Source: Nocardia sp. CC227C (lineage in GTDB: Bacteria > Actinomycetota > Actinomycetes > Mycobacteriales > Mycobacteriaceae). From it: DNA of 64,000 bases. Both the position numbers and the translations under genes were made by a program. Of this stretch, positions 35,599 through 43,406 are shown in pieces. The DNA lies in NCBI RefSeq assembly GCF_030767025.1, contig NZ_JASITE010000006.1, positions 124,001 through 188,000 of the forward strand, in the 5' to 3' direction. A model generated the notes under the pieces. That model saw only the letters and a program-made list of their open reading frames with translations. It searched no databases and was not told where the DNA came from. Numbering within the stretch: position 1 is the stretch's first letter; each line of letters starts with the position of its first letter.

Positions 35599-35758
35599 AC
35601 CGAGATGTTACCGGCGTCCGTGATATCGGGGGAGTGCGCGCGGTGGTCCGCCGTTCGGCGAAACCTGCCGGTCGCGTGGGGATCGAGATTCGATACCGTT
35701 GCGATCGGCCCGTATCGCACGGGTCTGCCCGTTCCGAGACAGTTAGGTAAGGCCACGG

Positions 35759-37828
35759 ATGGATGACTGTTCGATCGCGTGGGTCGACGGTGCGCTCGTC
35801 ACCATCGATCAGCGCGCGCTGCCGCGGGAACTGCGGGAGCTGCGGATCACGACGGTCGACGACCTCATCGACGCCATCACCTCGCTCGCGATCCGCGGCG
35901 CCCCGGCGATCGGGGTGTCCGGCGCGTTCGGTGTGGTGATCGCGGCGCGCGCGCACAGCGCCGACGGGGTGATGGACATCGAGCGGGTGCGCGCGGAGGC
36001 GCAGCGCATCGCCGACGCCCGGCCGACGGCGGTCAACCTGGCCTGGGGCGTGCGGCGCGCGCTGGGCAGACTGGCCGAGGGCGCGGACGCGGTGCTGGCC
36101 GAGGCACTGGAGATGCTGGACGAGGACGGCCGGGTGAATCGGGCCGCCGCCACCCACGCCGCGGACCTGGTGCTGCGGCTGTCGCCGAACCGCCCGCTGC
36201 GCATTCTCACCCACTGCAATACCGGCCGCCTCGCCACCACCGCGGTGGGCACCGCCCTCGGGGCGCTGCGCGTGCTGCACGAGCGCGGCGCGCTGGCCGA
36301 GGTGATCGTGGACGAGACCCGGCCGCTGTTGCAGGGGGCACGGCTCACCGCCTGGGAGTTGGCGGAGGCGGGCATCCCGCACCGGCTCACCATCGACTCG
36401 GCCGCCGCCTGGGCCATCGCCACCGAGAGCATCGACGCCGTCATCGTGGGCGCGGACCGCATCACCGCCGACGGCGCGGTAGCCAACAAGATCGGCACCT
36501 ACATGCTGGCGCTGGCCGCCCGCCATCACGGGATTCCGTTCATCGTGGTCGCACCCGAATCCACCCGCGACATCGCGACCGCGTCGGGCCGCGACATCGT
36601 GGTGGAGCAGCGCGACGCCGCCGAGGTGACCGGTTTCGGCGAGGTGCCCACCGCGCCCGAGGGCACCCGCACCTTCAATCCGGCATTCGACGTCACCCCG
36701 CCGGAGCTGGTGACCGCGGTGGTCACCGAATACGGCGTGCTCGAGCATCCGGGCGAGGTGCGCACCGAGGCCGACGCGCAGACCCAGAAGGTGTACCGGC
36801 AGGCCCCGGCCGGCACCAATGGCGCGGGCGGACACAGCGGTTCGAGACTCACCGGGGCCGCGCCGCGCCCGGCGAGCGAGCCGGTGGAGCCGACCGAGGT
36901 GCGGCCCGTCGCCCCCGCCACGACCGAGACCACCGAGAGCGGACTGCCCAAACGCATTCCCTCCGAGGCGAGCCTCGAAGCGCGCGCCGAGGCGGGCCTC
37001 GAATTCGGTATGGAGGCGGGCCTCGAATTCGGTACCGAGGCGGGCCTCGAATCCGGTACCGAGGCGGGTGAACCGCCCACCGGGGCGCTTCGGCAACCGT
37101 CTCCCGGCGAGGCCGCCACGGACGAATATCTCGCGGCTCTCACCCGGTCGGTCACCGAACTCACCCGAACCACCCCGGCCGATCCGGATGCCGGTCGCGA
37201 GATCGCGGCCGTGGCCCGCGGCCTCTACGCCAGCGGGTGGATGCCGGGTACCGCGGGCAATATCTCGGTGCGCCGAGGCGATTCGGCCGTCATCACGGCC
37301 AGTGGCCTGTCCAAGGGCGAACTCACCGACACCGATACGGTGACCGTCCGGGTGGCCGACTCCGTGCCCACCGTGCCCGCCGTGCCCTCCCGCCGCCGGC
37401 CGTCGGCGGAGACCACCATCCATACCGCCGTCTACCGCACCACACCGTCGGCGGCGGTGGTCCACGTCCATCCGCCGCACGCCACCGCGCTGTCCGTCGG
37501 CGCGGCCGCGGGCACGGTGCGGTTCTCCGGTTACGAACTCATCAAGGGGCTGGGCGGAACGAGCCCGCACACCATCGACGTTCCGGTTTTCCCGAATCAC
37601 GCCGAGGTGCCGCGGATCGGGCGGGATATCGAGCGCTACCTGCTCGACCATCCGGATGCCCCGCCGGTGCTGTTCATCGCCGGACACGGCGTCACCGCCT
37701 GGGGCGCGTCGCTGGCGCAGGCTCGCGATCGCGCCGAATGCCTGGAAGCCCTGTGCGAATTGGCCAGTCTGACCGGACACCGGGAGATTCCGGTGGGCGA
37801 CAATGGTTCCGAGGAGGATCCGACATGA
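35759..37828 (+). CDS. mtnA-mtnB: fused methylthioribose-1-phosphate isomerase and methylthioribulose-1-phosphate dehydratase
   Basis: 689 residues with two enzymes. Residues 1-about 345 are MtnA: R-G-A-P-A-I-G near 46, catalytic Cys153 in T-H-C-N-T-G, Asp233 in V-G-A-D-R-I-T. Residues about 455-689 are MtnB, a class II aldolase fold: G-T-A-G-N-I-S-V-R and the zinc ligands in H-V-H-P-P-H at 569-574, with G-H-G-V-T-A-W near the end. Between them is a low-complexity linker of about 110 residues containing an 8-residue repeat. The protein would carry out two successive steps of the methionine salvage pathway, after MTR kinase or MTA phosphorylase. Overlaps mtnD by 4 bases. Confidence 0.92.
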   Translation: MDDCSIAWVDGALVTIDQRALPRELRELRITTVDDLIDAITSLAIRGAPAIGVSGAFGVVIAARAHSADGVMDIERVRAEAQRIADARPTAVNLAWGVRRALGRLAEGADAVLAEALEMLDEDGRVNRAAATHAADLVLRLSPNRPLRILTHCNTGRLATTAVGTALGALRVLHERGALAEVIVDETRPLLQGARLTAWELAEAGIPHRLTIDSAAAWAIATESIDAVIVGADRITADGAVANKIGTYMLALAARHHGIPFIVVAPESTRDIATASGRDIVVEQRDAAEVTGFGEVPTAPEGTRTFNPAFDVTPPELVTAVVTEYGVLEHPGEVRTEADAQTQKVYRQAPAGTNGAGGHSGSRLTGAAPRPASEPVEPTEVRPVAPATTETTESGLPKRIPSEASLEARAEAGLEFGMEAGLEFGTEAGLESGTEAGEPPTGALRQPSPGEAATDEYLAALTRSVTELTRTTPADPDAGREIAAVARGLYASGWMPGTAGNISVRRGDSAVITASGLSKGELTDTDTVTVRVADSVPTVPAVPSRRRPSAETTIHTAVYRTTPSAAVVHVHPPHATALSVGAAAGTVRFSGYELIKGLGGTSPHTIDVPVFPNHAEVPRIGRDIERYLLDHPDAPPVLFIAGHGVTAWGASLAQARDRAECLEALCELASLTGHREIPVGDNGSEEDPT
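36965..37060 (+). repeat. 24-bp tandem repeat in the MtnA-MtnB linker, four units
   Basis: Four consecutive 24-base units beginning GAGGCG(G/A)GCCTCGAA; units 2-4 are nearly identical, the first is diverged. They encode E-A-G-L-E-F-G-(M/T) repeats. A partial fifth unit follows at 37061. Being in frame, it changes linker length without breaking the protein. Confidence 0.9.
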
Positions 37829-38400
37829 CACTGCTGCAGGTGATGGCCGATTCGGCCGCCGGTGAGGTGAAGCTACGCACCGACGACGATGCCGTGATCG
37901 CGGCCGAACTCGGCAAGCGCGGCATCGTATTCCAGCGGTGGCCGCTCATGACCGGGCTGGACGCCGCCACGCCGACCGAGGACATTCTGGCCGAATACTC
38001 CGGTCACATCGCCGAACTCGATGCCGACGGCCGGTACAAGCACATCGATGTGGCGCGCATCCACCCCGACGACAGCGATCCGGAGTGGCCTGCCAAGGCC
38101 GAGGCGGCCCGCACCAAATTCCTCGACGAGCATCGGCACGCCGAGGACGAGGTCCGGTTCTTCGTGGCCGGGCAGGGCTGCTTCTATCTGCATCTGGGTG
38201 ACGAGGTGCTGGCGACCGTCTGCACCGCCGGCGATCTGGTCTCGGTTCCGGCGGGCACGCTGCACTGGTTCGACATGGGCACCCGACCGGAGTTCGTGGC
38301 CGTGCGGTTCTTCGAGGAGGAGGACGGCTGGGTCGGCGATTTCACCGGCGACAAGATCGCGAGTGGCTTCCCGACCCTCGATGAACTGATCACCGCATGA
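37825..38400 (+). CDS. mtnD: acireductone dioxygenase
   Basis: ATG inside the preceding stop, with GAGGAGG upstream; 191 residues. Cupin metal site: H-R-H-A-E-D-E-V-R (H-x-H-x3-E) and the later His in P-A-G-T-L-H-W-F. It cleaves the acireductone with O2 to the keto acid precursor of methionine when iron-bound; the nickel form makes a different product set. Third step of salvage in this operon. Confidence 0.95.
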   Translation: MTLLQVMADSAAGEVKLRTDDDAVIAAELGKRGIVFQRWPLMTGLDAATPTEDILAEYSGHIAELDADGRYKHIDVARIHPDDSDPEWPAKAEAARTKFLDEHRHAEDEVRFFVAGQGCFYLHLGDEVLATVCTAGDLVSVPAGTLHWFDMGTRPEFVAVRFFEEEDGWVGDFTGDKIASGFPTLDELITA

Positions 38401-39155
38401 GCGCGTCCGGACCGGAGGAGGCGGCCCGCGCCACCACGGAGGGCCCGCGCTCGGACGAGCCGGGGCACAGCATGATCACCACCGTCGTTCTCGATATCGA
38501 GGGCACGACCAGCCCGACCAGTTCGGTGCGGGAGGACCTGTACGGATACACCCGTCGGCGGCTGCCGGGCTGGCTCGCCGACAATGTGGGCGGTGCGGCC
38601 GATCCGGTCATCGCGGCCACGCGGAAGTCCGCGGAACGGCCCGAGGCCGGACCCGCCGAGGTGGCCGAGATCCTCATCGGCTGGCTGAATTCCGATGTGA
38701 AGGCCGAGCCGCTCAAGGCCGCGCAGGGCATCATCTGCGCCGAGGGGTTCCGCTCCGGCGCGCTGCACGGCGAGTTCTTCCCGGATGTGCCACCGGCGCT
38801 GCGGGAATGGCGGGCCAGGGGGATGGAGCTCTACGTCTACTCGTCGGGTTCGGTGCGCAATCAGAAGGATTGGTTCGAGTTCGCGCGCGGCGGTTCGCTG
38901 GCACCGCTGATCAGCGGTCACTTCGACCTGTCCAGCGCCGGTCCCAAGCGGGAGGCGTCCTCGTACGAGAAGATCGCGGGCGCGATCGGGGTACCGGCGC
39001 ACCGGATCCTGTTCCTGTCGGATCATCCGGACGAGTTGGATGCCGCCGTGGCCGCCGGATGGTCGGTGCGCGGCGTGACCCGGCCGGGCGAACCCCATGC
39101 GCCGCGGCCGCCGCACCGCTGGATCAGCGACTTCGGCGACGTCGATCCGGACTGA
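38397..39155 (+). CDS. mtnC: enolase-phosphatase E1 (acireductone synthase)
   Basis: The ATG overlaps the mtnD stop (ATGA); 252 residues. HAD motifs: V-L-D-I-E-G-T-T near 32-39, the MtnC-specific D-x-E-G-T form, Y-S-S-G-S as motif II, and F-L-S-D-H-P-D-E-L as motif IV. The first 25 residues are not conserved, and an internal ATG at 38472 is a possible start. It enolises and dephosphorylates the diketone phosphate to acireductone, the substrate of MtnD. Confidence 0.94.
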   Translation: MSASGPEEAARATTEGPRSDEPGHSMITTVVLDIEGTTSPTSSVREDLYGYTRRRLPGWLADNVGGAADPVIAATRKSAERPEAGPAEVAEILIGWLNSDVKAEPLKAAQGIICAEGFRSGALHGEFFPDVPPALREWRARGMELYVYSSGSVRNQKDWFEFARGGSLAPLISGHFDLSSAGPKREASSYEKIAGAIGVPAHRILFLSDHPDELDAAVAAGWSVRGVTRPGEPHAPRPPHRWISDFGDVDPD

Positions 39156-39178
39156 ACCCGGCGCGTTCGGCGCACCGC

Positions 39179-39212
39179 GATGGCCCCGCCCGGAGTCCCG
39201 GGCGGGGCCATC
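39179..39212. terminator. bidirectional hairpin terminator, mtnC / cvnD
   Basis: A 15-bp perfect stem (GATGGCCCCGCCCGG with its complement) and a 4-base loop lie between two convergent operons. There is no strong U-tract, but position and strength support a terminator in both directions. Confidence 0.7.
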
Positions 39213-39225
39213 GTCGTCATCGTCG

Positions 39226-39825
39226 TCAGCCGCCCACGCGGGCGGTGGTGGCGCGCTCGATGAGGTACTGCACCAGGGTCATGAGCACGTTCTTGGCGGA
39301 GGCGCGATCGCGCGCGTCGCACAGCATGACCGGCAGGTGCGGATCGAGGTCGAGCGCATCGCGCACCTCCTCGGCGGTGTAGCGCGGCGCACCGTCGAAG
39401 CAGTTGACCGCCACCGTGAACGCCACACCGCGGCGTTCGAAGAAGTCGATGGCGGCGAAGGAGGAGTCCAGGCGGCGGGTGTCGGCCAGCACCACCGCGC
39501 CGAGCGCGCCGCGCGCCAGTTCGTCCCACAGGAACCAGAATCGGTCCTGGCCGGGGGTGCCGAACAGGTACAGCACCAGACCGCGGTCGATGGTGATGCG
39601 GCCGAAGTCCAGGGCCACCGTGGTGGTGGTCTTGGCTTCCACGCCGCTCAGATCGTCCACGCCGGAACTGAGTTCGGTGATCAGCTCTTCGGTGCGCAGC
39701 GGAGTGATCTCACTGATCGCCGACACCATGGTCGTCTTGCCCACGCCGAAACCACCGGCGATGAGAATCTTGACCGAGGACGCCAGTTGGCGCTGCCCGG
39801 CCGGGTCAAAGTTTTCGGATGCCAT
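39226..39825 (-). CDS. cvnD: CvnD-type small GTPase-like protein
   Basis: 199 residues. P-loop G-G-F-G-V-G-K-T-T near 25-33, then a switch region T-T-T-T-V-A-L-D-F-G and L-F-G-T-P-G-Q-D-R (G3, DxxG replaced by T-P-G-Q); the N-C-F-D of the base-recognition loop is seen later. Fourth component of actinobacterial conservons, which act as membrane-associated signalling units resembling eukaryotic G-protein systems. Last gene of the four. Confidence 0.9.
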   Translation of the reverse strand: MASENFDPAGQRQLASSVKILIAGGFGVGKTTMVSAISEITPLRTEELITELSSGVDDLSGVEAKTTTTVALDFGRITIDRGLVLYLFGTPGQDRFWFLWDELARGALGAVVLADTRRLDSSFAAIDFFERRGVAFTVAVNCFDGAPRYTAEEVRDALDLDPHLPVMLCDARDRASAKNVLMTLVQYLIERATTARVGG

Positions 39826-40183
39826 CGAGTACAGCTCGCAATACGTTGAGGTCGCCGGGACCGGCGTCGGAGGTGGCCGGAGCCCGGAAGTTCAGCAGCC
39901 GGTCGGAGATGAGGTCGCCGACCAGGATCTTCGTAACCGCCAGCGGTAGCCGCAGGGTCGCCGAGACCTCGGCGACCGATTGCGGAAGCTGGCACAAGCG
40001 AACGATTTCCGCGTATTCGGGTTCGACGCGCCGCAGTGGCGGAGCTCCGTAGGGTGCGTGCACCACGGTGAGCATGTCCAGGTCGTGCGCCGCGCCCATG
40101 GTCCGGCCTCCCGTCCGGGCATACGGGCGCACCAGCGGACCTGCCGCGTCGTCGAACCATTGTTCCCCCGGCCGCGGCATCAT
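39806..40183 (-). CDS. cvnC: CvnC-type DUF742 protein
   Basis: 125 residues. L-V-R-P-Y-A-R-T-G-G-R-T near 17-28 is the DUF742 signature, followed by C-Q-L-P-Q-S-V-A-E-V-S-A-T-L-R-L-P-L-A-V-T-K-I-L-V-G-D-L, a winged-helix-like segment. It overlaps cvnB by 4 and cvnD by 20 bases. Function: unclear adaptor of the conservon. Confidence 0.9.
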   Translation of the reverse strand: MMPRPGEQWFDDAAGPLVRPYARTGGRTMGAAHDLDMLTVVHAPYGAPPLRRVEPEYAEIVRLCQLPQSVAEVSATLRLPLAVTKILVGDLISDRLLNFRAPATSDAGPGDLNVLRAVLDGIRKL

Positions 40184-40605
40184 GACAGTCGGGGGTTGCC
40201 CTGTCCGGCCAGGCCTTGGCGCGGGGTGGTGGCCAGGTAGCTGCCGACACGCTGCACGGTCAGGTTCATCTCATAGGCGACCATGCCCAGGTTCGCCTGT
40301 TCGGTGGCCTGTAGCGCGAGGCAGGCGTGGCTGCCGGCGGCCGTCACGAACAGCACGGCCCGATCGAGTTCGATGACCGCCTGGCGTACGCCGCCGCCGT
40401 CGAAACGATTGCCCGCGCTGCGCGCCAGACCGTAGAGCGTGGAGGACATGGCGCCGAAATGCTCCGCGTCCTCCCGGCTCATGGCCGAGGAGCGACCCAG
40501 CAGCAGCCCGTCGGTGGAGTGCACCACCGCGTGTCGGACGCCCGCGAGCCGATCGACCAGATCGTCGAGTAGCCAGTTGAGATCACCAGCGTTGGAGGTG
40601 GTCAC
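40180..40605 (-). CDS. cvnB: CvnB-type roadblock/LC7 protein
   Basis: GTG 40605 after AGGAAGG; 141 residues. The N-terminal L-N-W-L-L-D-D-L-V-D-R-L-A-G-V-R-H-A-V-V-H-S-T-D-G-L-L is the roadblock start, with the alpha/beta pattern to the end. Roadblock proteins act as regulators of the partner GTPase. It overlaps cvnA by 23 bases, so translation is coupled. Confidence 0.92.
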   Translation of the reverse strand: MTTSNAGDLNWLLDDLVDRLAGVRHAVVHSTDGLLLGRSSAMSREDAEHFGAMSSTLYGLARSAGNRFDGGGVRQAVIELDRAVLFVTAAGSHACLALQATEQANLGMVAYEMNLTVQRVGSYLATTPRQGLAGQGNPRLS

Positions 40606-43153
40606 CGTCGCCTTCCTGTCGGTCCGGGAGAGGAGTGGAGGCAGGCCCGAACGCATCGAAACCGGCCCGGCGGCCCTGCCTGGTTCCGTTCTCGATGGCG
40701 GACATGAGGTCTCGGGCCTGCTCGGCGGTGGCGGCCGGACGCTCCGATGGCACCGAGGAATCGGCTGCCTCCGGGGCATTCGCCAATTCCGGTGCGAGAC
40801 TTGCCTGTCGACGCCGACGCGGGAGTGCCGGCCGAGTGTCGGAGCCAGTGTACTGGGAGCGGCCGTTCTCGCGAGCGGTATGGCCGATCTCCGGGAAACG
40901 CTCCGGTCGCGGCGGGAAGACCGGTGGCCGGGTGGGGTTCGTCGGTGGTTCGAACGCCGTGACCGGCTCGAAGGATCCGGTGTGCGAGGAGGATCCGGTG
41001 TCCGAGGCGGGTGCGGCGGGTCCGGCGGGCGAGGTGAATCCGGTGGGCGGGGCGGACGTCGGTTCGGTCCGCTCCGGCGGCGCCAGCGGCGGCAGGAAGT
41101 CCGGCGATTCGAGTTCCAGGTGCGGCAGCGCCGCTTCGGCCCGCAGCGCGGCGGCGCGCTGGGCCAGTGGTTCCCGTGCCACCACGGGAATCTCGCCGCT
41201 CGCGACGGTGGCGACGGTCAGACTCGCGGGGACCAGCACGATGGCGCGGACACCGCCGTAGTCGGATTCGGTCAGGCGCACCGAGATGCCGTGGCGCATG
41301 GCCAGCCGCGCCACCACGAACAGGCCGAGGCGGGAGTCCTCCGACAGCGTGGTCACACCGAAATCCGGTGGATTGCGCAACATCTCGTTGAGGCGGGCCT
41401 GCTCGGACTCCGGGATGCCCATGCCTTGATCGACCACCTCCAGCGCCAGCCCCTTGCCGACCACGCTGCCGCGGATCTCCACCTGGGACTGCGGCGGCGA
41501 GAAGGACGCGGCGTTGTCGACGAGTTCGGCCAGCAGGTGCACGAGGTCGGCGACCACGGTGCCCGCCACCCCGACCTCCGGCATCCGGTTGATCTTCACG
41601 CGAGTGTAGTCCAGCGCTTCGCCGACACCGGAGCGCACCACCTCCACCAGCGGTACCGGCTGCCGCCACTGGCGGCCGGGCTGACCGCCCGCCAGGATGA
41701 TCAGGTTCTCGGCGTTGCGTCGTTCGCGCGTGGCCAGGTGGTCGAGGCGGAAGAAGGTCTCCAGCAGTGCCGGATCCTCCTGGCGCGCTTCGGCTTCGTC
41801 GAGGATCTCCAACTGGCGGTGCACCACCACCTGGCTGCGGTGGGCGATATTGAGGAAGACCGCCTTCACGCCCTCGCGGGTGCGGGCCTCGGTCACGGCG
41901 GCGGCGACGGCCGCACCGTGCGCGTGGGTGAACGCCTTGGCCACCTGGCCGATCTCATCGTGCCCGAAGTCCAGCACGGCCGCCTCGGCGGCGGGGTCCA
42001 CCTCCTCGCCCTGATTCAGCTTGCGTATGACCTCCGGAAGCCGCTCATCGGCGAGGGCGAAGGTCTGGTCGCGAAGCCGCTTGAGCCGCCGGATGATCCG
42101 ATTCGCCAGCAGCAGCGCCACCACGAAGGCGGAGGAGGACAGCAGCAGCACGCCCAGTCCGGCCAGCAGGGAGTCGCGGGCACTGTCGTGGGCGTCCTGG
42201 CGGGCGATGCTGTTCGCCTCCAGATTGCTCGCGTCCCACAGTCTCGCCAGGGTGTCGGAGACCTCGGTGACGGCCGCCTGCCACTCCTCGGTGGTCATCG
42301 GCAGCGGTGTGAGGATGGAATCCTCGGCCTGCGCTCCGGTGCGGGAGTCGGTGGTGTCGTGATTGTGCGGGATGGCCCGCTGCATGAGCGCCTGCTCCAT
42401 GCCCGCGAGCTGATTCCAGGCGGGACTGGCGATGAGGTCCTGCGCCACCTGTGCCTGTTCGGGATCGCGGTCGCCGGTGAGGATCTGCACGGTGATGCGG
42501 TAGAAGCCGATGAGGCGGACGTACTCGGCGGCCAGTTCGTCGGGCAGGCCCATGTCGTTGGCCAGCATCGCGCCGAGGGCGTTGGCGCGGGTCAGCGACT
42601 CCAGCGCCAGCAGCACCTGCACCGATTCGGAGAGTTCCGCCGCGATCTCGGCGCTGGGGGATTCGTCCTGCACGATGCGGGTGCCGATGAGCACCACATC
42701 GGGCAGGCGGCTGTAGAAGGTGTACGCGTCGGTGATGGGCAGCATGCCCGAATCCACGCCCGCACGCACGGTCGTGAGGTTCTCCTTGAGCTTCAGGAAG
42801 TCGCCGACGTCGCCCTGGAGCGCCTCGGGCCCCATGTTCTTGACCTCGTCCTCGGTCGGGGTCATGGTGCGGAAGGCGGTGTCGAGGCGGGTTCTGGCCC
42901 CCGCCAGCGCGGTGCGGTCGGTCTCCTCGCCCGCGTAGATCCAGAGGGTGGCCCGGCGTTCGTCCTGGACGGCCTGTAGCAACTCCGCCACCGGTTCGAT
43001 GCCGTCGATCATCTGCGCCGCCCAGTCCTCGGCGCGGTTTCCGGCGGACACCAAATACCCGGCCGTTCCCACGCCGACCCCGAGCAGCGCCGCACTCGGA
43101 ACGAGCGCGATCGCCAGGATGCGGGTTCGGACGCCGAGCCTCGCTCTGAACAT
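40583..43153 (-). CDS. cvnA: CvnA-type sensor histidine kinase-like protein
   Basis: 856 residues. N-terminal membrane segment (about 10-35), a helical nitrate-sensor-like extracellular domain to about 320, a second membrane segment (about 325-350), a HAMP-like linker, then a kinase domain with H-L-A-T-R-E-R-R-N-A-E-N-L near 478 and an ATPase part with L-L-A-E-L-V-D-N-A-A-S-F-S (N-box) near 550 and D-Q-G-M-G-I-P (G-box). A Pro-rich tail of about 180 residues follows. First gene of the conservon. Confidence 0.93.
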   Translation of the reverse strand: MFRARLGVRTRILAIALVPSAALLGVGVGTAGYLVSAGNRAEDWAAQMIDGIEPVAELLQAVQDERRATLWIYAGEETDRTALAGARTRLDTAFRTMTPTEDEVKNMGPEALQGDVGDFLKLKENLTTVRAGVDSGMLPITDAYTFYSRLPDVVLIGTRIVQDESPSAEIAAELSESVQVLLALESLTRANALGAMLANDMGLPDELAAEYVRLIGFYRITVQILTGDRDPEQAQVAQDLIASPAWNQLAGMEQALMQRAIPHNHDTTDSRTGAQAEDSILTPLPMTTEEWQAAVTEVSDTLARLWDASNLEANSIARQDAHDSARDSLLAGLGVLLLSSSAFVVALLLANRIIRRLKRLRDQTFALADERLPEVIRKLNQGEEVDPAAEAAVLDFGHDEIGQVAKAFTHAHGAAVAAAVTEARTREGVKAVFLNIAHRSQVVVHRQLEILDEAEARQEDPALLETFFRLDHLATRERRNAENLIILAGGQPGRQWRQPVPLVEVVRSGVGEALDYTRVKINRMPEVGVAGTVVADLVHLLAELVDNAASFSPPQSQVEIRGSVVGKGLALEVVDQGMGIPESEQARLNEMLRNPPDFGVTTLSEDSRLGLFVVARLAMRHGISVRLTESDYGGVRAIVLVPASLTVATVASGEIPVVAREPLAQRAAALRAEAALPHLELESPDFLPPLAPPERTEPTSAPPTGFTSPAGPAAPASDTGSSSHTGSFEPVTAFEPPTNPTRPPVFPPRPERFPEIGHTARENGRSQYTGSDTRPALPRRRRQASLAPELANAPEAADSSVPSERPAATAEQARDLMSAIENGTRQGRRAGFDAFGPASTPLPDRQEGDGDHLQRW

Positions 43154-43382
43154 CTGCGCAACGTAACGGGACGTAGGTCACATACGCCGCCCATGTCCCG
43201 ATGACCGGGACTCGATTGGACAGCGCGAGTTATGCGTGATCGGACATGGCGCGAGGGCTCGCCGGGGACGGGCGAGCTGGCCGTGCGGGCGATGTCGCCC
43301 GGGAATCCGGCGGATGCGACTCATCGCGTCGGAGTCGGCGTGATCGGACCCCACCTGGGGGTAGATTGTGTGTATCCAGGAG

Positions 43383-43392
43383 TTACTCGTAA
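43383..43392. promoter_or_regulatory. short inverted repeat TTAC-TC-GTAA before gabD2
   Basis: A 4-2-4 repeat immediately before the ribosome site of gabD2. It is short and could be chance. It shares AGTTACTC with the reverse strand of the thiolase promoter repeat. Confidence 0.35.
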
Positions 43393-43406
43393 GTAGGAGG
43401 CCGACC

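Noticed and set aside
35743..35755. TTAGGTAAGGCCA before mtnA-mtnB, resembling half of an IdeR iron box
   Set aside because: The second half-site of the palindrome is absent, and part of it serves as a ribosome site; no reason for iron control of this operon beyond mtnD.
38184..39116. 310-codon minus-strand frame opposite mtnD/mtnC
   Set aside because: A shadow of the mtn genes, whose catalytic motifs are on the plus strand.
43154..43382. Possible small gene between cvnA and gabD2
   Set aside because: Short frames only, without ribosome sites or protein-like composition; treated as a divergent promoter region.
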